Origin: Bryobacterales bacterium
GTDB taxonomy: Bacteria > Acidobacteriota > Terriglobia > Bryobacterales > Bryobacteraceae
NCBI GenBank assembly: GCA_025353235.1
Contig: JANXQZ010000296.1
Coordinates: forward strand, 1-6,231
Direction of reading: 5' to 3'
Length of the DNA stretch: 6,231 bases
Shown: in pieces, positions 1 to 6,150 of the stretch
How positions within the stretch are numbered: position 1 is the stretch's first letter
Layout: each line of letters opens with the position of its first letter
Translations under genes and position numbers: made by a program
Notes under the pieces: model-generated
The model's input: the letters and a program-made list of their open reading frames with translations, nothing else
Told to the model about the DNA's origin: nothing
The model's database searches: none

Positions 1-450
1 CGAGAGTTCTACCGCCGCATGAGCTCGAAGATCGCCTGGACTCCAAACGCTCCCATGGGGCTAGGTCGACCGGATATGGCGCGCGCGATGCAGGAGTTAT
101 CCAAAGAGGGTTCCAAGCTGGAGGGCATGCCGGTTCTGCAAATTATGAAGATGGGCGGCAGCATGGATGGAGTCCCAACCGAGCGCCAGACCGCTCCGCC
201 CCCCACGGCAAGCGATGCGCTGAGTGGTGCCATCGCGGGGAGATTAGGACTTGGCGGGCTGGGAAAGCGCAAGCCAAAACAGCAGGATCAAACGGAACCG
301 CAAACCGGCAGCGTGTCGGGCTCGTTAATGGAGATGACGATGGAGGTAACGCGCTTCTCGAGAGGGCCGGCTGACCCGTCGCTCTTCGAAGTGCCCGCAG
401 GATTCTCAAAGGTAGACGAGGACGCCTTCCCGCAAACCCGGCGCCGCTAG
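1..450 (+). CDS. C-terminal part of a DUF4412-like, probably exported protein (5' end outside window)
   Basis: The reading frame is open from base 1 (starting Arg-Glu-Phe-Tyr-Arg-Arg) and ends at TAG 448-450, leaving about 149 residues. The ATG at 19 is probably internal, because the codons before it read sensibly and no ribosome binding site precedes it. The visible part holds a segment ending in 'GMPVLQIMKMGG', then a low-complexity Gly/Pro/Lys/Gln stretch, then a Met-rich strand and the ending 'DPSLFEVPAGFSKVD'. From memory, endings of the type 'xxLFEVPAGFxxV' are common in acidobacterial DUF4412-type secreted proteins of unknown function; that link is inference. The signal peptide, if any, would be upstream of the window. 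The gene converges on the MutS-like gene with no spacer. Function unknown. Confidence 0.72.
   Translation, partial: REFYRRMSSKIAWTPNAPMGLGRPDMARAMQELSKEGSKLEGMPVLQIMKMGGSMDGVPTERQTAPPPTASDALSGAIAGRLGLGGLGKRKPKQQDQTEPQTGSVSGSLMEMTMEVTRFSRGPADPSLFEVPAGFSKVDEDAFPQTRRR
447..450. other. CTAG palindrome shared by two converging stop codons
   Basis: Read on the plus strand, TAG 448-450 ends the left-edge gene. Read on the minus strand, TAG (plus-strand CTA 447-449) ends the MutS-like gene. The two genes therefore overlap by four bases and have no intergenic terminator, so any termination signal must lie inside the opposing coding region. This follows directly from the sequence, given that both genes are real. 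Confidence 0.85.
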
Positions 451-2228
451 ACGAGCAACCCCACCGAACGCATCAGTTCAAGCGCGTTGCTTCGTTCCAC
501 CACTCCGTGCGCGAGATGATAGTCGAAGTGCAACTTGCCATTTTCAATCGTGTCTGCAAAATGGACGTTCACCCCGGCTGGCTCGATCGTTTCGGCGATG
601 TGCGCCAATGCCAAGTCATGTGTCGTAAGCAGGCCAATCGCTCCGCGCTGCACCAGGCTCTTCACAATGGCGGCCGCCCCGATTCGACGATCATGCGAAT
701 TTGTGCCGCTCAGCAATTCGTCTAGGAGAAACAACACCGGCACGGGTCCTTCGGTCAGCTCCACCACCTGCCGCAGCCGCGAAATCTCGGCATAAAATCG
801 CGATCGGCCATCTTGCAGCGAGTCCTGCACGCGGATCGACGCCCCCACCCTCATCGGGGAAATTTGAAGACGCTGCGCCCTGACCGGCGCTCCCGCCCAA
901 GCCAGCACGCAATTCAGCCCCACGGTTCGCAGCAGGGTGCTCTTACCCGACATGTTGGAACCGCTGACAATCAGCAGCGGCATCCCTCGGCCGAGTGAAA
1001 CATCGTTGCGCACGCATTGCCCGGTGGGCACCAACGGATGGCCCAATCCCCCGCCCTCAAACACGGCCCCCGCATCTGCGAGTACCGGAAACACGTCGGA
1101 GGGGTGCTCGTGGCTATAGCCTGCGAATGCGGACAGCGCCTCGAACTCGCCGCCTACCTGGATCCATTGCGGAATGGCGTTGCCCGAATGCAGTCGCCAG
1201 CGCTCGATGGAAACGGCCAGATGCGTAGACCACATCAAGATAGCCGCTATTGGCTTGAAGAACTCGTTGTGCGTCCACTCCAGCCGATTGGCCAGGCGCT
1301 CAAGTCTCGCAATCCGCTCGGAAGCCAACAGGCCGTCAGTCTTGAGACGAGTCTTCAGATCCTGGAGCTTCGGCGAGTTTGCAGGCTCTGCCTCCACCAA
1401 GCCAAGCAGCTCGGTCAGCAGCGCGAGATCGTGCGACGGCAGATCGACGTTTTCCACTACCTCCCGCACGCGCGGACGAATGAAGAACGTCAGCGCAAGT
1501 TGAGTCAGAACGAACCCCAGCAGCAATGCGCGCCCGGAGTATCCAGCCACATAGCTCGCGAGGCTGACGATGGTGCAAGTCGAGAGAACTGCCGCAACCA
1601 CGCGCAAGCCTGGGAAGAATCGAACGGGAGGGTGCGAACCCCAGCCGGTGAGCGACTCGGCATGCATGCCCGCTCGTACGTTCTCGCCGATGAGAGCGAG
1701 ACTCTCACGCAAGTCCAGCCTGGGGGCCAGTTCCGCTACCGCCCCTTGCCTCGCAATCACTTCGGACTGCTCGGAAGGAGCCAGCAGCCAGCGGGCTAAG
1801 ACGTCCTCGCCCGCCCGCGTGCGAGCCGTGCATAGCAATTCATACAGCGATCCGCGTCCAAGGATGTCCAGATCATCGGCGTACACGTGATTGGGATCGC
1901 GAAACCGCTCGCCTTGTTCGCCTGTGCCCATCCACCGATCTTCCACTCGCGCCAAACCTTTTTCATAAAAAGCGAGCGCCCTCGTGGCGACGCCGAGCCG
2001 CTGCACCACCCGCGCGTGCATCACTACCATGGCGATGAAGGCACTGATCGGCAGTCCAAGCCAGTATGGCGAAAGCCCTGCGCTCCCGAAGACGAAGAAG
2101 GCCAAAAGCGCAGCGCCTATGCCGGCCAGCAGTCTGAGATTGCCGATGAGTTGGAATCGTTTTTGCTGCTGTTCGGCGACCGCCTGCCTTTCTGCGGCAC
2201 GTCGAGTGTATTCCGATTTAGGTGGCAA
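447..2228 (-). CDS. Membrane-associated MutS-related ATPase (no mismatch-recognition domain)
   Basis: The product has 593 residues and an ABC-type MutS ATPase domain at about 385-593. It shows Walker A GSNMSGKST at 423-431 (MutS has GPNMGGKST), Walker B VLFLLDE at 498-504 followed by LSGTNSHDR, and the H-loop TTHD at 535-538. Residues about 118-340 match the MutS core/lever region, for example 'GSLYELLCTARTRAGEDVL' followed by 'RWLLAP'. The N-terminal mismatch-binding and connector domains of true MutS (about 850 residues) are absent. Hydrophobic stretches at about 34-52, 55-73, 208-228 and 232-250 suggest two membrane hairpins, the second inserted in the core. The start is a TTG, chosen because AGAGG lies five bases upstream. 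It is the last gene of the minus-strand run. The family is recognised, but a role in repair is not established; it should not be called mutS. Confidence 0.9.
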   Translation of the reverse strand: MPPKSEYTRRAAERQAVAEQQQKRFQLIGNLRLLAGIGAALLAFFVFGSAGLSPYWLGLPISAFIAMVVMHARVVQRLGVATRALAFYEKGLARVEDRWMGTGEQGERFRDPNHVYADDLDILGRGSLYELLCTARTRAGEDVLARWLLAPSEQSEVIARQGAVAELAPRLDLRESLALIGENVRAGMHAESLTGWGSHPPVRFFPGLRVVAAVLSTCTIVSLASYVAGYSGRALLLGFVLTQLALTFFIRPRVREVVENVDLPSHDLALLTELLGLVEAEPANSPKLQDLKTRLKTDGLLASERIARLERLANRLEWTHNEFFKPIAAILMWSTHLAVSIERWRLHSGNAIPQWIQVGGEFEALSAFAGYSHEHPSDVFPVLADAGAVFEGGGLGHPLVPTGQCVRNDVSLGRGMPLLIVSGSNMSGKSTLLRTVGLNCVLAWAGAPVRAQRLQISPMRVGASIRVQDSLQDGRSRFYAEISRLRQVVELTEGPVPVLFLLDELLSGTNSHDRRIGAAAIVKSLVQRGAIGLLTTHDLALAHIAETIEPAGVNVHFADTIENGKLHFDYHLAHGVVERSNALELMRSVGLLV

Positions 2229-2232
2229 GCGT

Positions 2233-2238
2233 ACCTCT
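2233..2238 (-). promoter_or_regulatory. Ribosome binding site supporting a TTG start
   Basis: On the minus strand AGAGGT lies just before the TTG at 2228, with five bases between AGAGG and the start codon. This is normal Shine-Dalgarno spacing and the best evidence that the MutS-like protein begins at this non-ATG codon (protein start M-P-P-K-S-E). Confidence 0.65.
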
Positions 2239-2264
2239 TGTTGGTTGCGGCTAGGCTTCGTGGG

Positions 2265-2302
2265 GCAGGCAATCTTGCCTGCAGCCGACTTTCCAGCCGG
2301 CT
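2265..2302. repeat. Two tandem hairpins, probable dispersed REP-like intergenic element
   Basis: The first palindrome has arms 2265-2272 and 2275-2282 (GCAGGCAA / TTGCCTGC), a perfect 8-base match around two bases; the real loop is probably four or more bases. The second follows immediately, with arms 2283-2290 (AGCCGACT) and 2295-2302 (AGCCGGCT) around TTCC, and one A/C mismatch. Together they fill much of the 90-base gap between the DUF4398-like gene and the MutS-like gene. No T-run follows on either strand, so a simple Rho-independent terminator is unlikely. Similar GC-rich double hairpins are, from memory, scattered between genes in Solibacter-like genomes; only one copy lies in this window, so its repeat status is inference. 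It could also stabilise or attenuate the transcript between the two genes. Confidence 0.55.
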
Positions 2303-2318
2303 TCTCCGCGCCGATACA

Positions 2319-3188
2319 TCATCTCGGCCCGCCTTTTTTCCGCATGGCGATCGAGCGTGCATCGGCCGCCGCCTGAACAGCCTGTCTCGCGATCGATGTA
2401 GCCCCGTTGAAGTCGGTCTTGCTAGCAAACGTGATCTCGGCCTGATTCAAGAATTGCTGAGCCTTGGCGAAGGTGTCCCACGCATACTGCTCCGCTCCAT
2501 CCGCGCGAGCGATCTGCACGGCATTGCGCGCCTGATAGAGTTCCAGAGTCGCTTCATACACTGGCATCGAGACGCCCGGCGGTGGAGCCATTCGCGCAGA
2601 AGGCAGATCCTGCGGTTTGATGTTCAACGTATACTGTCCGCGCGGCAGCAGTTCATATTTCGCTTCTATATCTTCCACTCGGCCAATGGTATCCGGGCGA
2701 ATAATATTCTCCATCACCACCACATCGCTGGGATAGGGAACGGAGAAGTAAGGTTCGGCTGTTACCAGGAGCCCGAATGTCGAGTTAGGGCACGTGACGC
2801 GCATCTTGCCTTTGTTCGATCCGTCGGGAATCAATTCGCCCAGGTTGATCGGGCGGCCGTCAGGCGTAATCGCCCACAGAATGTAGGTGAGAAACTCCGT
2901 GCCGAACTGCGTGGGAGGCTCCACCCGTTTGAACGTCGCATCAACTTCCGTATACCCGTTTTTCACCTCCACTTTCACCTGACCTTCGGCTTTCGGGAGC
3001 AGCACCGTACCTCGCATATCCACCAACGTGGGGCCGGCGCGACGCTGATAGTTGACCGCTTTCAAAGCGCGTTGGACGACAGTGATACGGTAGAGCGGCA
3101 CCGACCGGTCCTGAGAAAATGCCAGTGCGGCAAACAGCGAGACGGTGATCGGAAGTCGCATACAGTTTAGACGGCTAGCGGTTCGCAT
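2319..3188 (-). CDS. Exported protein with DUF4398-like C-terminal helical domain
   Basis: The product has 289 residues from the ATG at 3188, or 280 from an in-frame ATG at 3161. Either way a signal peptide is visible (charged start, then 'ITVSLFAALAFS', cleavage probably before QD at about 26). Residues about 30-190 are a beta-rich region with 'LYRITVVQRALKAVNY', 'LTYILWAITPDGR' and 'VVVMENIIRPDT'. From memory this matches an acidobacterial envelope family in which the same module is often followed by an OmpA-type peptidoglycan-binding domain. Residues about 210-285 form Ala-rich helices ('YQARNAVQIARADGAEQYA') like DUF4398. The protein stops at 'RKKGGPR' with no OmpA domain. The start at 3188 has only a weak GAG six bases upstream, and 3161 has none. 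It begins 28 bases after the fusion gene, likely in the same operon. Biochemical function unknown; a periplasmic or envelope structural role is inferred. Confidence 0.85.
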   Translation of the reverse strand: MRTASRLNCMRLPITVSLFAALAFSQDRSVPLYRITVVQRALKAVNYQRRAGPTLVDMRGTVLLPKAEGQVKVEVKNGYTEVDATFKRVEPPTQFGTEFLTYILWAITPDGRPINLGELIPDGSNKGKMRVTCPNSTFGLLVTAEPYFSVPYPSDVVVMENIIRPDTIGRVEDIEAKYELLPRGQYTLNIKPQDLPSARMAPPPGVSMPVYEATLELYQARNAVQIARADGAEQYAWDTFAKAQQFLNQAEITFASKTDFNGATSIARQAVQAAADARSIAMRKKGGPR

Positions 3189-3216
3189 CCGTGTCTCACA
3201 CCTTGATTATGCCTGT

Positions 3217-5310
3217 TCATGTCGCATCCGCCACGCATCGAAAGCCGAGCGCGCCCGACCGGTCCTTAGACGGTGCCATCAACAAATACTTCCCGTGCTC
3301 GGTCAGCTTATAGGCTTGCGGGAAATACCAGTGCGAACCCTGAGGCTGATAGAAGCTGCCGCCTCGCAGGATTGCGGCCCGCGTGTGAAGGTCCTCGTAC
3401 TCGTCAGTCCACTGCCATACGTTTCCCACCATGTCCATCACCCCAAATGGACTCGCACCCGCAGGATAGGCGTCCACGTCCGTTGGCGGCCGAAGATCCC
3501 TGCCAGTATAAGGAACTGGCGTGGCTTTCGGGTTCCAGTCGCTGCCCCAAGGGTAAGTGCGCCCGTCGTTTCCTTGCGCCGCATACTGCCACTCCCACTC
3601 ATGCGGAAGCCGCTTGCCCGTCCAGTGCGCATAGGCCCGCGCGTCCTCGATGGACACCCATGTGACTGGCCTGTTCGCCCAGCCTTGCGGGAAGTTCCCG
3701 CCGGTCCACTCTTTCAGAAAATTGTGAGCGTCTTTAGGACGATAACCACTCGCCATAAACTTTTTGAAGTCTGCGTTGGTCACCGGGTATTTATCGATGT
3801 AAAACGACTGGATCGCAATCTGCTTCAGATGGTGTCGGCGCGCTTGATCTTCCCACGCATATTGCACATCCACGCCCACCTCATTGCTTCCCTCGATCTC
3901 AACGCCCGATACTTTGAACTCAAAGCTGGTTTCCGCAATCCGGATCATTCCCGACGGAGCTGTCTTCGGTTTCGCGGTCCGCGACGTTACCGCCAAATGT
4001 TGCGCCAGCGGCTGCCACTCATGCGAGAAGCTCGCCAGCGGCTCTTGCGCTTGACGGTTCATGTCGTTGAGCAGCACGGCATAGGTACCCGGTTGGGTGG
4101 TCGCCAGGACCGCACCGTATCCATGTCCTTCAAGTTGAAAGCTGAGGCGGCCATTTTCGGTCTCCAGTTCCGCGCCATGCCAGAGATCGAGATAATGCAT
4201 GCCAGCCTGGTCCGGCACCCTGAGCTGCGGCCCGTTCACGCTGTACTCGTTTCGATTGATCAGCGTGTAGAGCGTTTCGTTCCGCCCTGGAAACTTGCTG
4301 GCGTAAACGCCTCCTTGAAGCACCGGGGTATGCGGCTCCCAATCCGGGCTGACCAGCAGGTCCGCTGTCCCGCGCTCGATCTTCGCGATTCGGCGCAGCG
4401 CTTCCGCATCGCGCGGCGTGATCTGGTTCCAGATGCCCCAAATGTTTTCCCAGCTCTCGTATCCGACTCCGTTGAACCACGCGTATTGCAGATCGTCCAC
4501 CTTATCGCGCCCCCAGCGGCGGCAAACCTGAACCATGTGCCTTGGCTCGATCCATTTCTGCTTGCTGATCATCGGCGCTACGGGAGCCGCCGGGTACTTC
4601 CAGTAACCCCAGCTTTGCAGATTCCAGGCCAGCATCTCGTCGTCCATCGAGTTTTCCGGTTCCAACACGATGGGGTGGCCGCTTCGGTCCACTGCGGATT
4701 GGAATGTCTTCGGGATTCCGCTGAACGTGTCCCCATTCACTCCGTCGGCCCCGATTTCAGCCATCTGCCGCGCTACTGCCTCGGGCATTTCGACACCTTC
4801 GGACCGCGTCCCCTGGTCCCACGGCATCATCGGGAAGAACACTTTGACCCCGCGCTTGTGAAAATCCGCGATCATGCTTTTCACTCCGGCGATGCCGCCC
4901 GGCATGTCGCGCAGCATGTCGAACTGGCTTCGGTTATCGATGCCGATGTTCGGATATACGTGCCAAACCAGAACCGAATCGATGCCGCCGTACCGAGTAT
5001 CGAGATCGTTCAGGTAGCGGTCGACAGTATATTTGCCGGTCCCGGGATCGTAGAAAAAGCGATCTTCCACCATCATCTGCGGCTGAATGAAATTGCGCTG
5101 AGTCCACTTCAGTTCCGGGCGATCGTACTCGGTGCCGCTATATCCGATGCGCACTTTCTTTTCGTCGCGCCATTGGCGAATATCGGCGAGCCAGGTGCCG
5201 AATTCGGCGGGCGTTCCTGGCCCTGGGATCTGCTCGCCATCTGGTCTGTACCTGGTGTCTTGAGCAAGCATTGCTAGTGCGAGAAATAGAACGGGTAGGC
5301 GATAGAACAC
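3217..5310 (-). CDS. Exported fusion: glycoside-hydrolase-like barrel plus FGE/SUMF1-like domain lacking active-site cysteines
   Basis: The product has 697 residues. Residues 1-16 are a signal peptide (hydrophobic core 'LPVLFLALAMLA', cleavage near A16-Q17). Residues about 35-315 look like a (beta/alpha)8 barrel, with strands such as 'GIDSVLVWHVYPNIG' (109-123), 'GVKVFFPMMPWD' (154-165), 'GADGVNGDTF' (187-196) and 'IVLEPEN' (214-220). Asp194 and Glu217 or Glu219 at strand ends are candidate acidic catalytic residues by analogy with glycosidases. A beta-sandwich probably covers about 320-450. Residues about 454-697 are FGE-like: 'FYIDKYPVTNADF' (503-515), 'GKRLPHEWEWQYAA' (565-578), 'YPWG' (586-589), 'GVMDMVGNVWQW' (623-634), 'LRGGSF' (648-653), 'GFRCV' (689-693). 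The catalytic Cys pair that normally follows RGGSW is missing, so formylglycine formation is unlikely. The GTG start is chosen because it directly precedes the signal peptide; no Shine-Dalgarno is seen. Substrate unknown; action on an extracellular carbohydrate is inferred. Confidence 0.9.
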   Translation of the reverse strand: MFYRLPVLFLALAMLAQDTRYRPDGEQIPGPGTPAEFGTWLADIRQWRDEKKVRIGYSGTEYDRPELKWTQRNFIQPQMMVEDRFFYDPGTGKYTVDRYLNDLDTRYGGIDSVLVWHVYPNIGIDNRSQFDMLRDMPGGIAGVKSMIADFHKRGVKVFFPMMPWDQGTRSEGVEMPEAVARQMAEIGADGVNGDTFSGIPKTFQSAVDRSGHPIVLEPENSMDDEMLAWNLQSWGYWKYPAAPVAPMISKQKWIEPRHMVQVCRRWGRDKVDDLQYAWFNGVGYESWENIWGIWNQITPRDAEALRRIAKIERGTADLLVSPDWEPHTPVLQGGVYASKFPGRNETLYTLINRNEYSVNGPQLRVPDQAGMHYLDLWHGAELETENGRLSFQLEGHGYGAVLATTQPGTYAVLLNDMNRQAQEPLASFSHEWQPLAQHLAVTSRTAKPKTAPSGMIRIAETSFEFKVSGVEIEGSNEVGVDVQYAWEDQARRHHLKQIAIQSFYIDKYPVTNADFKKFMASGYRPKDAHNFLKEWTGGNFPQGWANRPVTWVSIEDARAYAHWTGKRLPHEWEWQYAAQGNDGRTYPWGSDWNPKATPVPYTGRDLRPPTDVDAYPAGASPFGVMDMVGNVWQWTDEYEDLHTRAAILRGGSFYQPQGSHWYFPQAYKLTEHGKYLLMAPSKDRSGALGFRCVADAT

Positions 5311-5334
5311 TCGTAGATAGCATATAACGGAGGT
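5311..5334. promoter_or_regulatory. 24-base divergent start region with shared AT-rich core
   Basis: The fusion gene (minus, GTG at 5310) and the pseudouridine synthase gene (plus, GTG at 5335) diverge from this short gap. It holds one AT-rich patch at 5321-5328. On the plus strand TATAAC (5323-5328) resembles a -10 box, and on the minus strand TATGCT (5318-5323) does too. Neither has a convincing -35 at 16-18 bases. If either box works, transcription would start at or within a few bases of the start codon, giving a leaderless or very short-leader message. Otherwise the promoters lie inside the opposite gene. The geometry is observed; the promoter reading is speculative. Confidence 0.3.
5329..5333 (+). 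promoter_or_regulatory. GGAGG Shine-Dalgarno-like site that leaves the start codon open to question
   Basis: A perfect GGAGG sits one base before the GTG at 5335, too close for usual use. The next in-frame candidate, TTG at 5347, is 13 bases downstream, slightly far. Both starts keep the S4 domain: Met-Glu-Lys-Thr-Leu-Asp-Arg-Val from GTG, Met-Asp-Arg-Val from TTG. Related proteins usually have a few residues before the conserved 'LxxV', which favours the GTG, while the Shine-Dalgarno spacing slightly favours the TTG. Confidence 0.45.
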
Positions 5335-6057
5335 GTGGAGAAAACATTGGATCGAGTGATCTCAAAGGCAGGTCTCGGCTCGCGCACGGATGCACGCAAG
5401 TGGATTGGAGCTGGGCGCGTGCGCGTTAACGGCAGACTAATCCAGACGCCCGACCACTGGGTGGACTTGGAGCGCGATAAGGTCACGGTAGACGGTCGGC
5501 CCCTTCGCGAACAGGAGAAGATTTATCTGCTGCTCTACAAGCCGAAGGGGTACATTACGACCTATAAGGATCCGGATGGCCGACCGACGGTTTACGACCT
5601 GATTCCCGAGGTGAAACAGTTTCTGGGCACGGTTGGACGGCTGGATCAAGACTCCACCGGTCTGCTTCTTTTGACGAACGACACGCGCTTCGCGGAGCGC
5701 GTGATGAGTCCCGACCACAAGGTTTCAAAGACGTACCTGGTGAAGACTTCCACCCTCGTGACTGACGAGCAACTCGATCAGCTTCGAAGGGGCATAGAGT
5801 TAACCGATGGCATGACTAAGCCTGCCATTGCGGAGCGCGTCCGCGATTCGGAGAAGTATTCTTTCGTCGAGATCACGATTGAGGAGGGGCGGAACCGGCA
5901 GGTCCGGCGCATGATTGAGGCGTTGGGGAGCAAAGTTCTAAAGCTGGTTCGGACCAAGATCGGATCGCTCGAGATCGGCGATCTGCAGATCGGGAAACAT
6001 CGGATGTTGACGGATCAAGAAGTTCGCGATCTCTCAAAAACCAGTGCACGACGATAG
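5335..6057 (+). CDS. rRNA pseudouridine synthase, RsuA/RluB/RluE/RluF family
   Basis: The product has 240 residues, the usual size for the family. It converts a specific uridine in ribosomal RNA to pseudouridine in the cytoplasm during ribosome assembly. An S4 RNA-binding domain covers about 4-58 ('ISKAGLGSRTDARKWI', 'GRVRVNG'). The catalytic domain follows, with 'LLLYKPKGYITT' (65-76), the family signature 'VGRLDQDSTGLLLLTND' (100-116) containing the catalytic Asp104, and the C-terminal motif 'EGRNRQVRRM' (184-193). An S4 domain together with 'GRLD' and 'NRQVRRM' is typical of the RluB/RsuA branch rather than RluA or TruB. Which uridine is modified (23S 2605 as in RluB, 16S 516 as in RsuA, or another) cannot be decided here, so no symbol is given. 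The start is GTG 5335 or TTG 5347. It diverges from the fusion gene and is probably transcribed alone. Confidence 0.93.
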   Translation: MEKTLDRVISKAGLGSRTDARKWIGAGRVRVNGRLIQTPDHWVDLERDKVTVDGRPLREQEKIYLLLYKPKGYITTYKDPDGRPTVYDLIPEVKQFLGTVGRLDQDSTGLLLLTNDTRFAERVMSPDHKVSKTYLVKTSTLVTDEQLDQLRRGIELTDGMTKPAIAERVRDSEKYSFVEITIEEGRNRQVRRMIEALGSKVLKLVRTKIGSLEIGDLQIGKHRMLTDQEVRDLSKTSARR

Positions 6058-6150
6058 CCTCGGGCTAACGACGTCTAGGGTCACGGTGGCGCCTGCGCCG
6101 ATTTTGCAGGCGATTTAATTCCTGCCTCGCTCTGTAGCCATGTTCGCTAT
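6058..6150. other. Non-coding spacer
   Basis: Apart from the hairpin at 6090-6112, no convincing gene, promoter or repeat is visible between the pseudouridine synthase stop codon and the possible tail gene. Confidence 0.5.
6090..6120 (+). terminator. Possible Rho-independent terminator after the pseudouridine synthase gene
   Basis: A perfect 7-base inverted repeat, CGCCTGC at 6090-6096 and GCAGGCG at 6106-6112, encloses a 9-base loop and is followed by ATTTAATT (6113-6120). It lies 32 bases after the stop codon. The T tract is broken by two A residues, so termination may be weak. On the minus strand no T-run follows the stem, so it points rightward only. Confidence 0.5.

Noticed and set aside
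1017..1799. A 260-codon plus-strand open frame inside the MutS-like gene
   Set aside because: It is antisense to the well-supported MutS-like core and ATPase region and has no recognisable motif.
447..2228. Calling the gene mutS or mutS2
   Set aside because: The mismatch-binding domain of MutS and the Smr nuclease domain of MutS2 are both absent, and predicted membrane segments are present.
2265..2302. Rho-independent terminator reading of the double hairpin
   Set aside because: Neither strand has a T-run after the stems, so a repeat element fits better.
1887..3170. A 427-codon plus-strand open frame across the DUF4398-like gene and part of the MutS-like gene
   Set aside because: It spans two better-supported minus-strand genes and their spacer, and its translation is Arg/His/Ser-rich without domain features.
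3217..3950. Active sulfatase-maturing formylglycine-generating enzyme
   Set aside because: The catalytic cysteine pair after the RGGS motif is absent, and no sulfatase gene lies in the window.
3145..5277. A 710-codon open frame on the plus strand, antisense to the fusion gene
   Set aside because: The opposite strand gives a protein with a signal peptide and clear FGE-like motifs. The plus-strand translation is rich in Arg, His, Val and Leu with no recognisable motif, as expected for a shadow of a GC-rich gene.
5956..5993. Cluster of GATC-containing short repeats
   Set aside because: It lies inside the pseudouridine synthase gene and is explained by repeated Ile-Gly codons in 'KIGSLEIGDLQIGKH', a normal C-terminal strand region of the family.
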